Positions 1 to 7,269 are shown, counted from the first letter of the stretch. The stretch: 9,403 nucleotides of DNA from Desulfosporosinus sp. (GCA_016278585.1 JADQBO010000354.1:1-9403), one strand, 5' to 3'. Notes: a model not told the origin generated them from the sequence alone. A program made the numbers and translations.

Positions 1-565
1 TGAAGACATAGATTTTGTTCTCACGAACACTAAATCCAACAGCTCCTACGCATTTGCCATCCTTCATGAGTGGCTCAGTAATGAAAACTCTCTCATAAAT
101 ATTTTCTTCACCTAATGCGTTCTTAGCAGCTTCAGCGACGATAACTTTATAAGATTCTCCACTGATCATCAGTTGCCAACGGCCTTCGTGAACATATCCG
201 CCATCTTCATCTTTCCATAAAGGAAGTCCCCATTTTTCGAAGAGGTGAACGGAGCTATCTACGTGACGGGCAATGTTAGCGACTAAATCATCACGGGCTA
301 CCCCCATGAGGTCAGTTTTTACGTATTTTACATAATCTTCAACAGTGTTTTTGCCTTTAGCAAGTCCAACATAAAGGTTGATAGCAGACAATCCCATTCC
401 GACTGCACCAGAACGTGGCATTGAAGCTTTATCAACTAAGGTTACCTTAAGTCCATGTTTTTTGCCCCAGTAAGCTGCTTCTACAGCTGCACCACAGGAT
501 CCCATTCCGCCTCCAATGATGAGAAGGTCGGTTGTTACTTCTACAGTTTCAAAGTTCATTGGCAT
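1..565 (-). CDS. aprA: APS reductase alpha subunit (AprA), N-terminal part, cut by window edge
   Basis: This is the FAD-binding catalytic subunit of dissimilatory adenylylsulfate reductase, which reduces APS to sulfite and AMP in the cytoplasm as a complex with AprB. Only the first 188 codons are present; the full family protein is roughly 600 residues or more. The N-terminal dinucleotide-binding motif LLIIGGGMGSCGAA lies at about residues 14-27, followed by the FAD-contacting stretch SMPRSGAVGMGLSAIN (about 48-63) and GRWQLMISGESYK (about 128-140), both typical of AprA. The start at 565 is preceded by GGGAGG with a spacer of about 10 bases; a second ATG lies two codons further in. It follows aprB after 39 bases, the usual aprBA arrangement. 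No frameshift is seen in the part present. Identification is firm. Confidence 0.96.
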   Translation of the reverse strand, partial: MPMNFETVEVTTDLLIIGGGMGSCGAAVEAAYWGKKHGLKVTLVDKASMPRSGAVGMGLSAINLYVGLAKGKNTVEDYVKYVKTDLMGVARDDLVANIARHVDSSVHLFEKWGLPLWKDEDGGYVHEGRWQLMISGESYKVIVAEAAKNALGEENIYERVFITEPLMKDGKCVGAVGFSVRENKIYVF

Positions 566-604
566 TGATTTTAACCTCCCTATTTATTCCCTTATTTCAA
601 GAGC

Positions 605-1042
605 TTACTTTTTATATGTCCATAATGGCATATGAAGTGAAGCAGGTTCGGTGTATAATTCGGCACTGTTAATATCAGTAGTGATTTCATAACCGCCATC
701 AGGAACAGCTGAACCTTCTTCGGTCGTACGAATTGGGAATTTGAAACGTTTGGTCATGCCGTTACGGAATTTAACAGTCCACATGATGCTGTCGGAACCA
801 CGGAGAGGAATACAAGAAGCACCTAGTGGTACAAAGTCAGCATAACCACGGACGTCCATTGCTTGTTGTGGGCAAGCCTTAACACAGCATAGGCACTCCC
901 AGCATTGGCTAGGGTCAAGGTTTATACCCTTCATTGCTTCTTTGTCTAACATCATTAGGTCATTTGGGCATGCATACATGCAAGCTGTTTTGTCTTGCCC
1001 TTTACATCCGTCGCACTTTTCTGCAATTACAAAACTTGGCAT
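605..1042 (-). CDS. aprB: APS reductase beta subunit (AprB), ferredoxin-type
   Basis: AprB is the iron-sulfur subunit that passes electrons to the FAD of AprA. The 145-residue protein has eight cysteines placed for two [4Fe-4S] clusters: C10, C13, C21 and C25 (with the insertion between the second and third cysteines seen in AprB), and C47, C50, C53 and C57, with Trp48 next to the second cluster. The C-terminal part (about 70-145), ending in MPLWTYKK, is the tail that in known structures wraps around AprA. I chose the ATG at 1042 over the one at 1060 because GGAGGT lies 7 bases before it and inside the longer reading, and because AprB proteins usually begin MPSFV. The gene lies between sat and aprA, co-directional with both. 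Confidence 0.97.
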   Translation of the reverse strand: MPSFVIAEKCDGCKGQDKTACMYACPNDLMMLDKEAMKGINLDPSQCWECLCCVKACPQQAMDVRGYADFVPLGASCIPLRGSDSIMWTVKFRNGMTKRFKFPIRTTEEGSAVPDGGYEITTDINSAELYTEPASLHMPLWTYKK

Positions 1043-1074
1043 TCGTTTTACCTCCATCATTCATATATTTTTTG

Positions 1075-1108
1075 AAATTAACAAGATAATTTTTTCTCTT
1101 GTTAATTT
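1075..1108 (-). repeat. Inverted repeat in the sat-aprB spacer
   Basis: A perfect 12-base inverted repeat (AAATTAACAAGA and its complement) is separated by a 10-base loop. It lies in the 81-base gap between the sat stop and the aprB start. In the minus-strand transcript the stem is followed by CAAAAAAU rather than a U-tract, and it is AT-rich, so it does not look like an intrinsic terminator. An mRNA stability or processing element is an inference. Confidence 0.6.
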
Positions 1109-1123
1109 GCAACCAACGTTAGC

Positions 1124-2290
1124 TTACTTTGAAGCGTAGTATTTGAGCAGAATTTTCAATACTTCCGGACGACTGAAATTGCCTGGTGGAAGCTCTCCAG
1201 CTGCTAACATTGCTCTCAACTTTGTTCCACTAATTTTCAGATGATCTTCTTTACCGTGTGGGCAGGTTTTTTCTGTAGTCATGCCATCGCATTTTGTACA
1301 GAACATAGCTGCTGTAACTTTAATAGGCTGGCAAAGAAGTTCGCCTGGTTTGAATAGATCAAATATTTCTTGGGCCTGATAAGCGGAATAATAGTCGCCT
1401 ACACCAGCGTGATCACGACCTACCAAAATGTGGCTGCAACCAAAGTTTTGACGGAAAATGGAGTGAAGAATAGCTTCGCTAGGTCCTGCATAACGCATTT
1501 CCATCGGATAAACTTTCATCACAGCATTCTTCTCATTGAAATAATTCTTTAACAGAACTTCATAACATTCCAGACGTGTTTCAGCAGGAATATCGCCCTC
1601 TTTGAGCTTTCCTACGATTGGGTGAATAAACAGTCCATCACAAATTTCATTTCCCATTTTGCATAGAAATTCGTGGGAACGATGTAACGGATTCCGTGTT
1701 TGGAAAGCTGCAACAGTTCCCCATCCCTTTTCATCAAACAATGCTCTGGTTTGAGCAGGAGTTGCATAATAATCGCCGTATTTAGAAGCGTAGCCGAGTT
1801 GGCTAAATGTTACTAACTCACCGCCAACATTGATGTCCCCTTGAGCCATAACTTTGACAACACCATCATGGGCAGCATCATCTGTGAAGAAGACGGCCTT
1901 ACATTCTTTGACTTTGTCATACTCATATTTATCACTAACCGTTAAGATACCACAGTAAGTATCCGTTTCATCATCGACTAAGGCTACTTCCATACCCACT
2001 TTGAGGGTTTCAGCTTGTTCACGAGTAACGGACAAGGTGATTGGAAGAGGCCAGGCTAAGCCATTAGTTAAGTGTTTTGTTTCTACAACACTTTCATAAT
2101 TAGCTTTGTCCATGAAACCTGTTAACGGGCTAAATGCACCCATCCCAATCATTAATAGGTCAGAAGTCTCTCTTGAAGTCATGCGAATCACAGGTAATGT
2201 TTTAGCTTTAGCCAAAGCATCCGCTCTTTGTGATTCAGGGAGTAATACCGGTGTTAACTTTCCACCATGGGGTGGTACTAGTTTTGACAT
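1124..2290 (-). CDS. sat: Sulfate adenylyltransferase (ATP sulfurylase), dissimilatory type
   Basis: Sat makes APS and pyrophosphate from ATP and sulfate, the activation step of sulfate reduction, in the cytoplasm. The 388-residue length fits the homo-oligomeric bacterial and archaeal Sat family without an APS kinase domain. The PUA-like N-terminal domain includes GAFSPLTGFM (51-60). The catalytic domain has QTRNPLHRSHE (197-207) with the HxxH-type pair H203 and H206, then GRDHAGVGDY (291-300). Cysteines C331, C334 and C343 with H345 in CTKC...KTCPH match the zinc site of Sat from sulfur oxidisers, thermophiles and sulfate reducers. The start at 2290 is preceded by AAAGGAGG; the frame is open for 27 more codons upstream, but that part has no good ribosome site and is not Sat-like. 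It sits between the HdrD-like gene and aprB. Confidence 0.96.
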   Translation of the reverse strand: MSKLVPPHGGKLTPVLLPESQRADALAKAKTLPVIRMTSRETSDLLMIGMGAFSPLTGFMDKANYESVVETKHLTNGLAWPLPITLSVTREQAETLKVGMEVALVDDETDTYCGILTVSDKYEYDKVKECKAVFFTDDAAHDGVVKVMAQGDINVGGELVTFSQLGYASKYGDYYATPAQTRALFDEKGWGTVAAFQTRNPLHRSHEFLCKMGNEICDGLFIHPIVGKLKEGDIPAETRLECYEVLLKNYFNEKNAVMKVYPMEMRYAGPSEAILHSIFRQNFGCSHILVGRDHAGVGDYYSAYQAQEIFDLFKPGELLCQPIKVTAAMFCTKCDGMTTEKTCPHGKEDHLKISGTKLRAMLAAGELPPGNFSRPEVLKILLKYYASK

Positions 2291-2541
2291 CGTCTTATCC
2301 TCCTTTAATAATTTTATAATGATTGCGAGTCTACTACAGAAACAGGTGTTTATCCTGGACACCACCAACAATTACTTGTCGGACGAGACACTGCATAAAC
2401 AATGTTTCTGGCATCCCCCCTTTCACTAACTCTTGAATGATATTTCACTATTGAAGATTAGCTAACCCCATACTATTAGTCATATCGGTTTACCTATTAC
2501 TTATAGAATGAGGTTAGCTACAATCTGATGTGATTTTAAAA
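2291..2541 (-). other. Spacer between the HdrD-like gene and sat: possible sat leader
   Basis: This 251-base gap is the longest inside the block. It holds a large hairpin close to the upstream gene (2459-2520). A run of six G then precedes an ATG at 2414 that opens a 26-codon frame ending in tandem TAG codons (2334-2414). The strong sat ribosome site is at its end. I see no convincing -35/-10 pair and no riboswitch I can recognise. The size of the gap allows a separate sat-aprBA promoter, but the sequence does not prove one. Confidence 0.45.
2459..2520 (-). repeat. Long imperfect hairpin downstream of the HdrD-like gene
   Basis: Two 13-base arms (2459-2471 and 2508-2520) with the core TAGCTAACC pair around a 36-base centre. 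The single DNA mismatch becomes a G-U pair only in the minus-strand transcript. The centre can pair further (about 7 of the next 9 positions), giving a rod-like hairpin. It begins about 20 bases after the stop codon at 2542. No U-tract follows, so a weak or Rho-dependent terminator, a 3' end stabiliser or a processing signal are all possible. Confidence 0.6.
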
Positions 2542-3708
2542 TTACTTAATCGATTCACAAAGGAATTCAGACATTTCCATAACCTTCAAAACGTCACCCT
2601 TTTCTAAGCCTGCACATGCGTCATCAAGCATAGTAATACAGTAAGGACAAGCCGTGACTATAACATCGGCATTTTGCTTGACTGCATCGTTAATGCGCAA
2701 TTCGCCAAAACGCTCCCCAAAGGGTACTTCTGCCCAAATTCTTCCGCCTCCACCTGAGCAGCAAAGGCTCTTATTCTTAGCTCGATCCAATTCTACAAAT
2801 TCTACTCCAGGAACTGCTTGAAGAAGTTCTCTTGGTGCATCATAAACTAAATTGTGTCGTCCTAGGTAACAAGGATCATGGAATGTGACCTTTTTAGCTT
2901 GTTCTCCTGATAGAGAAAGTTTTCCGTCCTGTAAAAAATTGCCCAGAAGTTCGGAATAATGCATAACTTCATAATCCCCGCCCAGTTCAGGATAGTCTGT
3001 TTTAAAGGAATACAGGCAATGGGGGGAAGTTGTAATAATTTTCTTAACACCTTTTCCATTAAATAGGTTAATATTTGACTCTGCTAGTTTTGTGAAGAGA
3101 TCCTCGTCCCCAATCTTACGAATGGTCTCACCACAGCACTTCTCGTCAGCAGTTAAAACTCCGAAACTAACTCCAGCTTGCTGTAAAAGTTTCACGACGC
3201 TTTTGGCAATCTTTTGACTGCGAGTGTCATAACAAGACGTACAGCAGACATAAAGTAGATATTCTGTGTCTTCCGAAAAAGCTGGAACATTCAAACCTTC
3301 TAGCCAATCGGCTCTCTTCTCTTGAGGTCCAGTCCACGGATTACCATTAGCATGAAGACTTCCTGCAACAGGCCGTAAATGCCCAGGCAAGATGCCTGCT
3401 CCAACAATCGTATTACGCATAGCGCGAACGTTTTTAATAATTTCAACACTTCTAGGACAGTTTGATTGACACATGCCACAGGTTACACAGGCAAAAAGAA
3501 CTTCTTCATCGTCGAAACCTTCTAAACCGAGTTGGCCTTGACGTTGCATTTTACGAATATTAAATGCTTCGCTAAGCTCGCCAGGAACCTGTCGGTAAGG
3601 GCATAGATTGGTGCAGAGACCGCACTGCATACACCAATTAAGCGTTTCCGCTCCTGAAGAAATAATATATTCTCTCATCTCCAGAGATACTTCTTTTATT
3701 TCATCCAT
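2542..3708 (-). CDS. HdrC-HdrB fusion (HdrD-like) iron-sulfur protein in the QmoC position
   Basis: The 388-residue soluble protein combines an HdrC-like part with an HdrB-like part. Residues 26-36 and 74-84 carry two CxxCxxCxxxCP motifs for [4Fe-4S] clusters. Two CCG domains follow. The second is complete: C280, C316-C317, C354 and C357, spaced CX35CCX36CXXC, the signature of the noncubane [4Fe-4S] cluster of HdrB. The first has C159, C191-C192 and C231, but the last cysteine is replaced (CLYS), as in many HdrD-, GlpC- and LldE-like proteins. No membrane segments are visible. In Gram-negative sulfate reducers qmoC occupies this position; Gram-positive ones are known to use HdrBC-type proteins. 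Its likely role is electron transfer to or from QmoAB; the donor and any thiol or disulfide substrate are unknown. The start at 3708 has AAAGGAG 8 bases upstream. Confidence 0.88.
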   Translation of the reverse strand: MDEIKEVSLEMREYIISSGAETLNWCMQCGLCTNLCPYRQVPGELSEAFNIRKMQRQGQLGLEGFDDEEVLFACVTCGMCQSNCPRSVEIIKNVRAMRNTIVGAGILPGHLRPVAGSLHANGNPWTGPQEKRADWLEGLNVPAFSEDTEYLLYVCCTSCYDTRSQKIAKSVVKLLQQAGVSFGVLTADEKCCGETIRKIGDEDLFTKLAESNINLFNGKGVKKIITTSPHCLYSFKTDYPELGGDYEVMHYSELLGNFLQDGKLSLSGEQAKKVTFHDPCYLGRHNLVYDAPRELLQAVPGVEFVELDRAKNKSLCCSGGGGRIWAEVPFGERFGELRINDAVKQNADVIVTACPYCITMLDDACAGLEKGDVLKVMEMSEFLCESIK

Positions 3709-3732
3709 AATACTACTCCTTTGCTATCTAAT

Positions 3733-3785
3733 GGGGACATCCCCCTGCCTGGAGAGTTTAAGCCTTACTTAGGAGGTATGTCCCC
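3733..3785 (-). repeat. GGGGACAT palindrome in the qmoB-hdr spacer
   Basis: GGGGACAT at 3733-3740 and its complement at 3778-3785 form a perfect 8-base outer stem. With a one-base bulge and one mismatch the pairing continues into CCCCCT and AGGAGG, leaving a loop of about 24 bases. It fills most of the 92-base gap between qmoB and the HdrD-like gene. No U-tract follows on the minus strand, so it is not an obvious terminator. It resembles a dispersed palindromic (REP-like) unit, but that cannot be shown from one copy. Confidence 0.55.
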
Positions 3786-3800
3786 TACCCTTAGCTCCAC

Positions 3801-6023
3801 TTAGAATCCCTTGTAAGGGTTGGGGCCCAGTTCATTCAACCTCTCAGCGAAACCGTCCAGTATAGCCGGTATTCGATCGTAATCCATGATGGAGATTTGA
3901 TCCATACGCACTCGGTCAGATTCGAGATCCAACCTGTTTAAGGTTTCTGACACTTTCGATAACCTGATTTCGGCCAACTCACTCCCTTTGATGAAATGGC
4001 ACTGATAATCATCACCATGCTTACATCCTAAGAGAAGAATTCCATCAATCCCCTGTGACATCGTGTCTGCAATCCAAACTAAGCTCAATGAGCCGAGGCA
4101 TCTTAATGGGATAACCCGAACCCAAGCATTGTATTGGAGCCGACTAATACCCGCCATATCCAAAGCTGGGTAAGCATCATTTTCACAAGCGAAGACGAGA
4201 ATTCTTGGTTTTTCTTCATCCTCATCAGGCACTTCGATAGCCTTAAGCATATTACCAATCATAGGAACTGAGTAGTTTTTAAAGGAGATAATACGTTCTG
4301 GACAAGCGCCCATGCAAATTCCACATCTCCGACAACGGGTAGGATTTGGCAACGGATTGAATTTATCATCCTCGTTAATAGCACCGAAAGGACATTCTAC
4401 TGTACAGCGTTTGCATTGAGTACATCTTGACATTGCAAAATCCGGGAAAGACATATCCCCTACACGAGGGTGTACAGCCACACCTTGAGCACTTGATTCC
4501 ATACATTGAATAGCCTTTAGAGCTGCTCCAGTACCATCTTCAACCGAAGATAATTCATCCATTGGAGCTCTAACGCTACCTGCCGCATAAATACCTGTAC
4601 GACGAGTTTCATAAGGGAAACAGATGAAGTGAGAATCTGCAAAACCGTATTTTAAGGTAGGCATCTCTGGTCCTTGGCGATATGATAGATTGAGAAGATT
4701 CGACTTGAGAATAATTTCGGGTTTAGGACCATCATCCTCTTTACAGTCTTCTTCTGTTTCGGCCTTGACTACAATGTCCTCTCCAAAAGCTGTGGTAGGA
4801 ACCATTCCATTTGCCAGAACTACCATATCTACGCCTTCGGTTGTAATCGTTGCCCCAGACAAGACATCAGTTGCTTCAATAAGTAGGTTCTTTTCGCCAT
4901 CTTCCGTAATGCCATTGATTTCTCCCTTGACGAAAACTCCTCCATCTTTCTGTACTTGTTGATATAGACGCTCGTACTGACCAGGTGCTCGCATATCTTT
5001 GTAGAATATAAAGACATTCGCTTCAGGATTTTGTTCTTTTACGTAACGTGCTTGTTTTAATGATTCAGTACAGCATGTTGAAGAACAATAAGGTAGGTGT
5101 TTCTCATCCCGTGATCCAGCGCATTGAATAAATGCTATACTCTGAACTTCTTTACCATCTGGTCGAACAATTTTCCCCTTGGACGCCAGTTCTTCCATTT
5201 GTTGCCCAGTAATAACGTTGTCATACTTACCATAACCAAGATAATCTAACTTTGTAGGATCATAGGGCACAGCACCAGTAGCAAGTACAACCGAGCCGAC
5301 TCTTTCCTTAACAGTTTCGCCATTTTGGCTGATTGATGCATCGAACATACCCGGTGCTCCGGCAATTTCTAGTATTTCAGCATTAGTATAGACTGTTACA
5401 TCAGGGTGAGCTTCAACTTGTTTGACCCACTCATTAATATCAACCTCTTCTGGGGTTGTAAAAGGAGCTTTCCGAGGAGCTTGTTTAAACAAGCCATTCA
5501 TCCAGCCTCCTAGAGCTGGGCTTTTTTCAACTAAAACTGCTTTATACCCTGCTTTGGCAGCTTCAAGGGCAGCTGTCATACCGGTCAAGCCTCCGCCAAC
5601 GACCAGTAAGGTTTTAACCATATTTTCGCCTTGGTAAGGTACAGGAAGATCGGTATGTTTCGCCCTAGCAAGACCCATTCTTAGAAAGTCTTCAGCCATC
5701 ATCTGAGTATCCTCATCATTTGCTGGATGGCTCCAGATAACCTGTTCCCTAATGTTTACCCTTTCCATAATAACTGAAGGGTCAAATTCAAATACATCAT
5801 AATTAACACGTGGTGAGCAAGCCGCAATAACAACTGTATTAACGCCCTCACTCTCAATGTCGCTCTTTATTAAGGCAACCCCTTCATTCCCACAGAGAAA
5901 GGGGTGCGTTTTACAAACCGGAACCTTACCTTCCTTGGTGGCAACCTTGGACAGGCTCTCTACTTCCAGAGATTCTCCGATACTACAGCCAGTGCAAATA
6001 TAAACACCTGTTTTTTTATCCAT
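3801..6023 (-). CDS. qmoB: QmoB, HdrA/MvhD-like subunit of the Qmo complex
   Basis: QmoB is a cytoplasmic flavin and iron-sulfur subunit of the complex that supplies electrons to APS reductase. Domains over 740 residues are: an HdrA-type N-terminal region with cysteines C10, C13, C37, C44 and C69; an FAD-binding region starting with VVGGGLTG (141-148) and including the HdrA-like QCAGSRDEKHLPYCSSTCC (300-318); two ferredoxin motifs, C534/C537/C540/C544 and C564/C567/C570/C574; and an MvhD-like domain (about 606-740) with C612, C642, C667 and C675. The presence of N-terminal, ferredoxin and MvhD parts separates QmoB from the shorter QmoA. ATG 6023 lies 4 bases after the qmoA stop, with a perfect AGGAGG at 6031-6036, so translation is probably coupled. 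Confidence 0.94.
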   Translation of the reverse strand: MDKKTGVYICTGCSIGESLEVESLSKVATKEGKVPVCKTHPFLCGNEGVALIKSDIESEGVNTVVIAACSPRVNYDVFEFDPSVIMERVNIREQVIWSHPANDEDTQMMAEDFLRMGLARAKHTDLPVPYQGENMVKTLLVVGGGLTGMTAALEAAKAGYKAVLVEKSPALGGWMNGLFKQAPRKAPFTTPEEVDINEWVKQVEAHPDVTVYTNAEILEIAGAPGMFDASISQNGETVKERVGSVVLATGAVPYDPTKLDYLGYGKYDNVITGQQMEELASKGKIVRPDGKEVQSIAFIQCAGSRDEKHLPYCSSTCCTESLKQARYVKEQNPEANVFIFYKDMRAPGQYERLYQQVQKDGGVFVKGEINGITEDGEKNLLIEATDVLSGATITTEGVDMVVLANGMVPTTAFGEDIVVKAETEEDCKEDDGPKPEIILKSNLLNLSYRQGPEMPTLKYGFADSHFICFPYETRRTGIYAAGSVRAPMDELSSVEDGTGAALKAIQCMESSAQGVAVHPRVGDMSFPDFAMSRCTQCKRCTVECPFGAINEDDKFNPLPNPTRCRRCGICMGACPERIISFKNYSVPMIGNMLKAIEVPDEDEEKPRILVFACENDAYPALDMAGISRLQYNAWVRVIPLRCLGSLSLVWIADTMSQGIDGILLLGCKHGDDYQCHFIKGSELAEIRLSKVSETLNRLDLESDRVRMDQISIMDYDRIPAILDGFAERLNELGPNPYKGF

Positions 6024-6027
6024 TGGG

Positions 6028-6036
6028 TTACCTCCT
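6028..6036 (-). promoter_or_regulatory. qmoB Shine-Dalgarno sequence merged with the qmoA stop codon
   Basis: On the minus strand the sequence reads AGGAGGTAA. The TAA at its end is the qmoA stop codon, and AGGAGG lies 7 bases before the qmoB ATG. A ribosome ending qmoA therefore sits on the qmoB initiation site. This supports coupled, near-equal synthesis of the two subunits. Confidence 0.85.
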
Positions 6037-7269
6037 CACCGTAGATTGAATCGCCTTAAGCGCTGCAGAAGTAGAATCTTTAACCGATGAGGAAACATCC
6101 AACGGCTTCTTGACGCATCCCGCGCCATAAATCCCCAGTTTCAGTGGGTCGGCAACAATAAAGCCATCCTCATCATAGGCCATTTCATCCGAGACATTGG
6201 AAGTAGCCGGTACCATCCCTGTAGCCAGTACAACCATATCTACTGTTTCCTTCATAATTTCTCCAGTGACTTGATTCTCTACTTGAACGATTAAATCTTT
6301 AGTTAGCGGATCCTCTGATATCTCGCCAACCTTTCCTTTTATCATCTCAATATCACTTTGAACCTTTGTATAAAACTCTTCGTATTTACCCATCGCTCTG
6401 ACATCTATATAAAACATATAAACCTTAGACTCTGGATTCCTTGCTTTCATGTAGGTTGCTTGCTTTAATGAAGCCATGCAACATACTCCAGAACAATAGG
6501 GCAGATGGTTTTCATCACGAGAACCAGCACACTGGACAAAGGCAATCGTTTTTACTTCCTTGCCGTCTGATGGACGTAGAATTTTTCCAGCGGTTGGACC
6601 ATTTGAGGCGGCCAATCGTTCCATCATAACGTTAGTAATAACATTTTGATGCTTTCCAAAACCGTAATAATCAACTTTCTTGGCATCATAAGGTTCCCAG
6701 CCTGTAGCCCATACAATCGATCCAACGTTTAAATCAAGGCTTTTTGCCGCCATATCTAATTCAACAGCACCGTACTCACAGACAGCAACACATTTTCGGC
6801 ATTCAGCTCCTAAACAAGCTTGACCATCGATTACATACTTCATCGGGAAAGCAAACTCATGAGCATTATAAATAGCCCGAGTTTTGTCCATTCCGTAATT
6901 AAATTCGTTTGACCTCTCCGCCGGACACACTTCTGTGCACTTACCACAAGCTGTACAGTTCTGATTTACATAACGGGGGTTTGATTTAACAGTTACTGTA
7001 TAATCTCCTTCTACACCGTCGATTTTTTCAATTTCGGCTAAAGTGAAGAATTTAATCCGAGGATTCTGCTTAATCCGTTTAAAATTAATCTCCAACCCGC
7101 AGTTCGGGGGGCATAACTTAGGAAAATACTGGTTCATCTGGGCTACTTTACCACCTAGATAGGATTTCTGTTCGACCAGATAGACCTCATTTCCTGCCTC
7201 GGAAGCTTCAATAGCGGCTGTAAGTCCGCTTACTCCCCCTCCGACCACTAAAATACTCTTATGCGCCAT
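6028..7269 (-). CDS. qmoA: QmoA, HdrA-like flavoprotein subunit of the Qmo complex
   Basis: QmoA is the smaller HdrA-like flavoprotein of the Qmo complex, which is thought to hand electrons to AprBA. The 413-residue protein starts with an FAD-binding motif VVGGGVSG (8-15) and has LCPPNCGLEI (52-61). A ferredoxin motif C105/C108/C111/C115 is followed by a second set C152/C157/C160/C164 in which the first spacing is four residues. The HdrA-like stretch QCAGSRDENHLPYCSGVCC spans 246-264. It lacks the N-terminal and MvhD-like domains of QmoB. ATG 7269 was chosen over the TTG at 7293 because GGGAGGT lies 6 bases before it and because the next residues lead straight into the FAD motif. It is the first gene of the block, behind a spacer of about 650 bases. 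Confidence 0.94.
   Translation of the reverse strand: MAHKSILVVGGGVSGLTAAIEASEAGNEVYLVEQKSYLGGKVAQMNQYFPKLCPPNCGLEINFKRIKQNPRIKFFTLAEIEKIDGVEGDYTVTVKSNPRYVNQNCTACGKCTEVCPAERSNEFNYGMDKTRAIYNAHEFAFPMKYVIDGQACLGAECRKCVAVCEYGAVELDMAAKSLDLNVGSIVWATGWEPYDAKKVDYYGFGKHQNVITNVMMERLAASNGPTAGKILRPSDGKEVKTIAFVQCAGSRDENHLPYCSGVCCMASLKQATYMKARNPESKVYMFYIDVRAMGKYEEFYTKVQSDIEMIKGKVGEISEDPLTKDLIVQVENQVTGEIMKETVDMVVLATGMVPATSNVSDEMAYDEDGFIVADPLKLGIYGAGCVKKPLDVSSSVKDSTSAALKAIQSTVRR

Noticed and set aside
2291..2340. Promoter with the TATAAA close to the sat ribosome site
   Set aside because: It would place the transcription start in or after the ribosome site, and no acceptable -35 element lies at the right distance.
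1124..2371. Longer reading of sat starting 27 codons upstream
   Set aside because: The extension has no ribosome site, is unlike Sat, and the ATG at 2290 has AAAGGAGG and begins the conserved N-terminus.
2106..2429. Plus-strand open frame of 107 codons over the sat start and leader
   Set aside because: It is antisense to the first third of sat, has no family features, and its length is explained by the codon pattern of the opposite gene.
2291..2541. SAM or other sulfur-related riboswitch before sat
   Set aside because: The leader length would allow one, but I could not find the conserved core of the SAM (S-box) or T-box class, and the large hairpin does not match them.
4690..4962. Plus-strand open frame of 90 codons inside qmoB
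   Set aside because: A low-complexity serine- and threonine-rich reading antisense to a clear gene, with no ribosome site of note.
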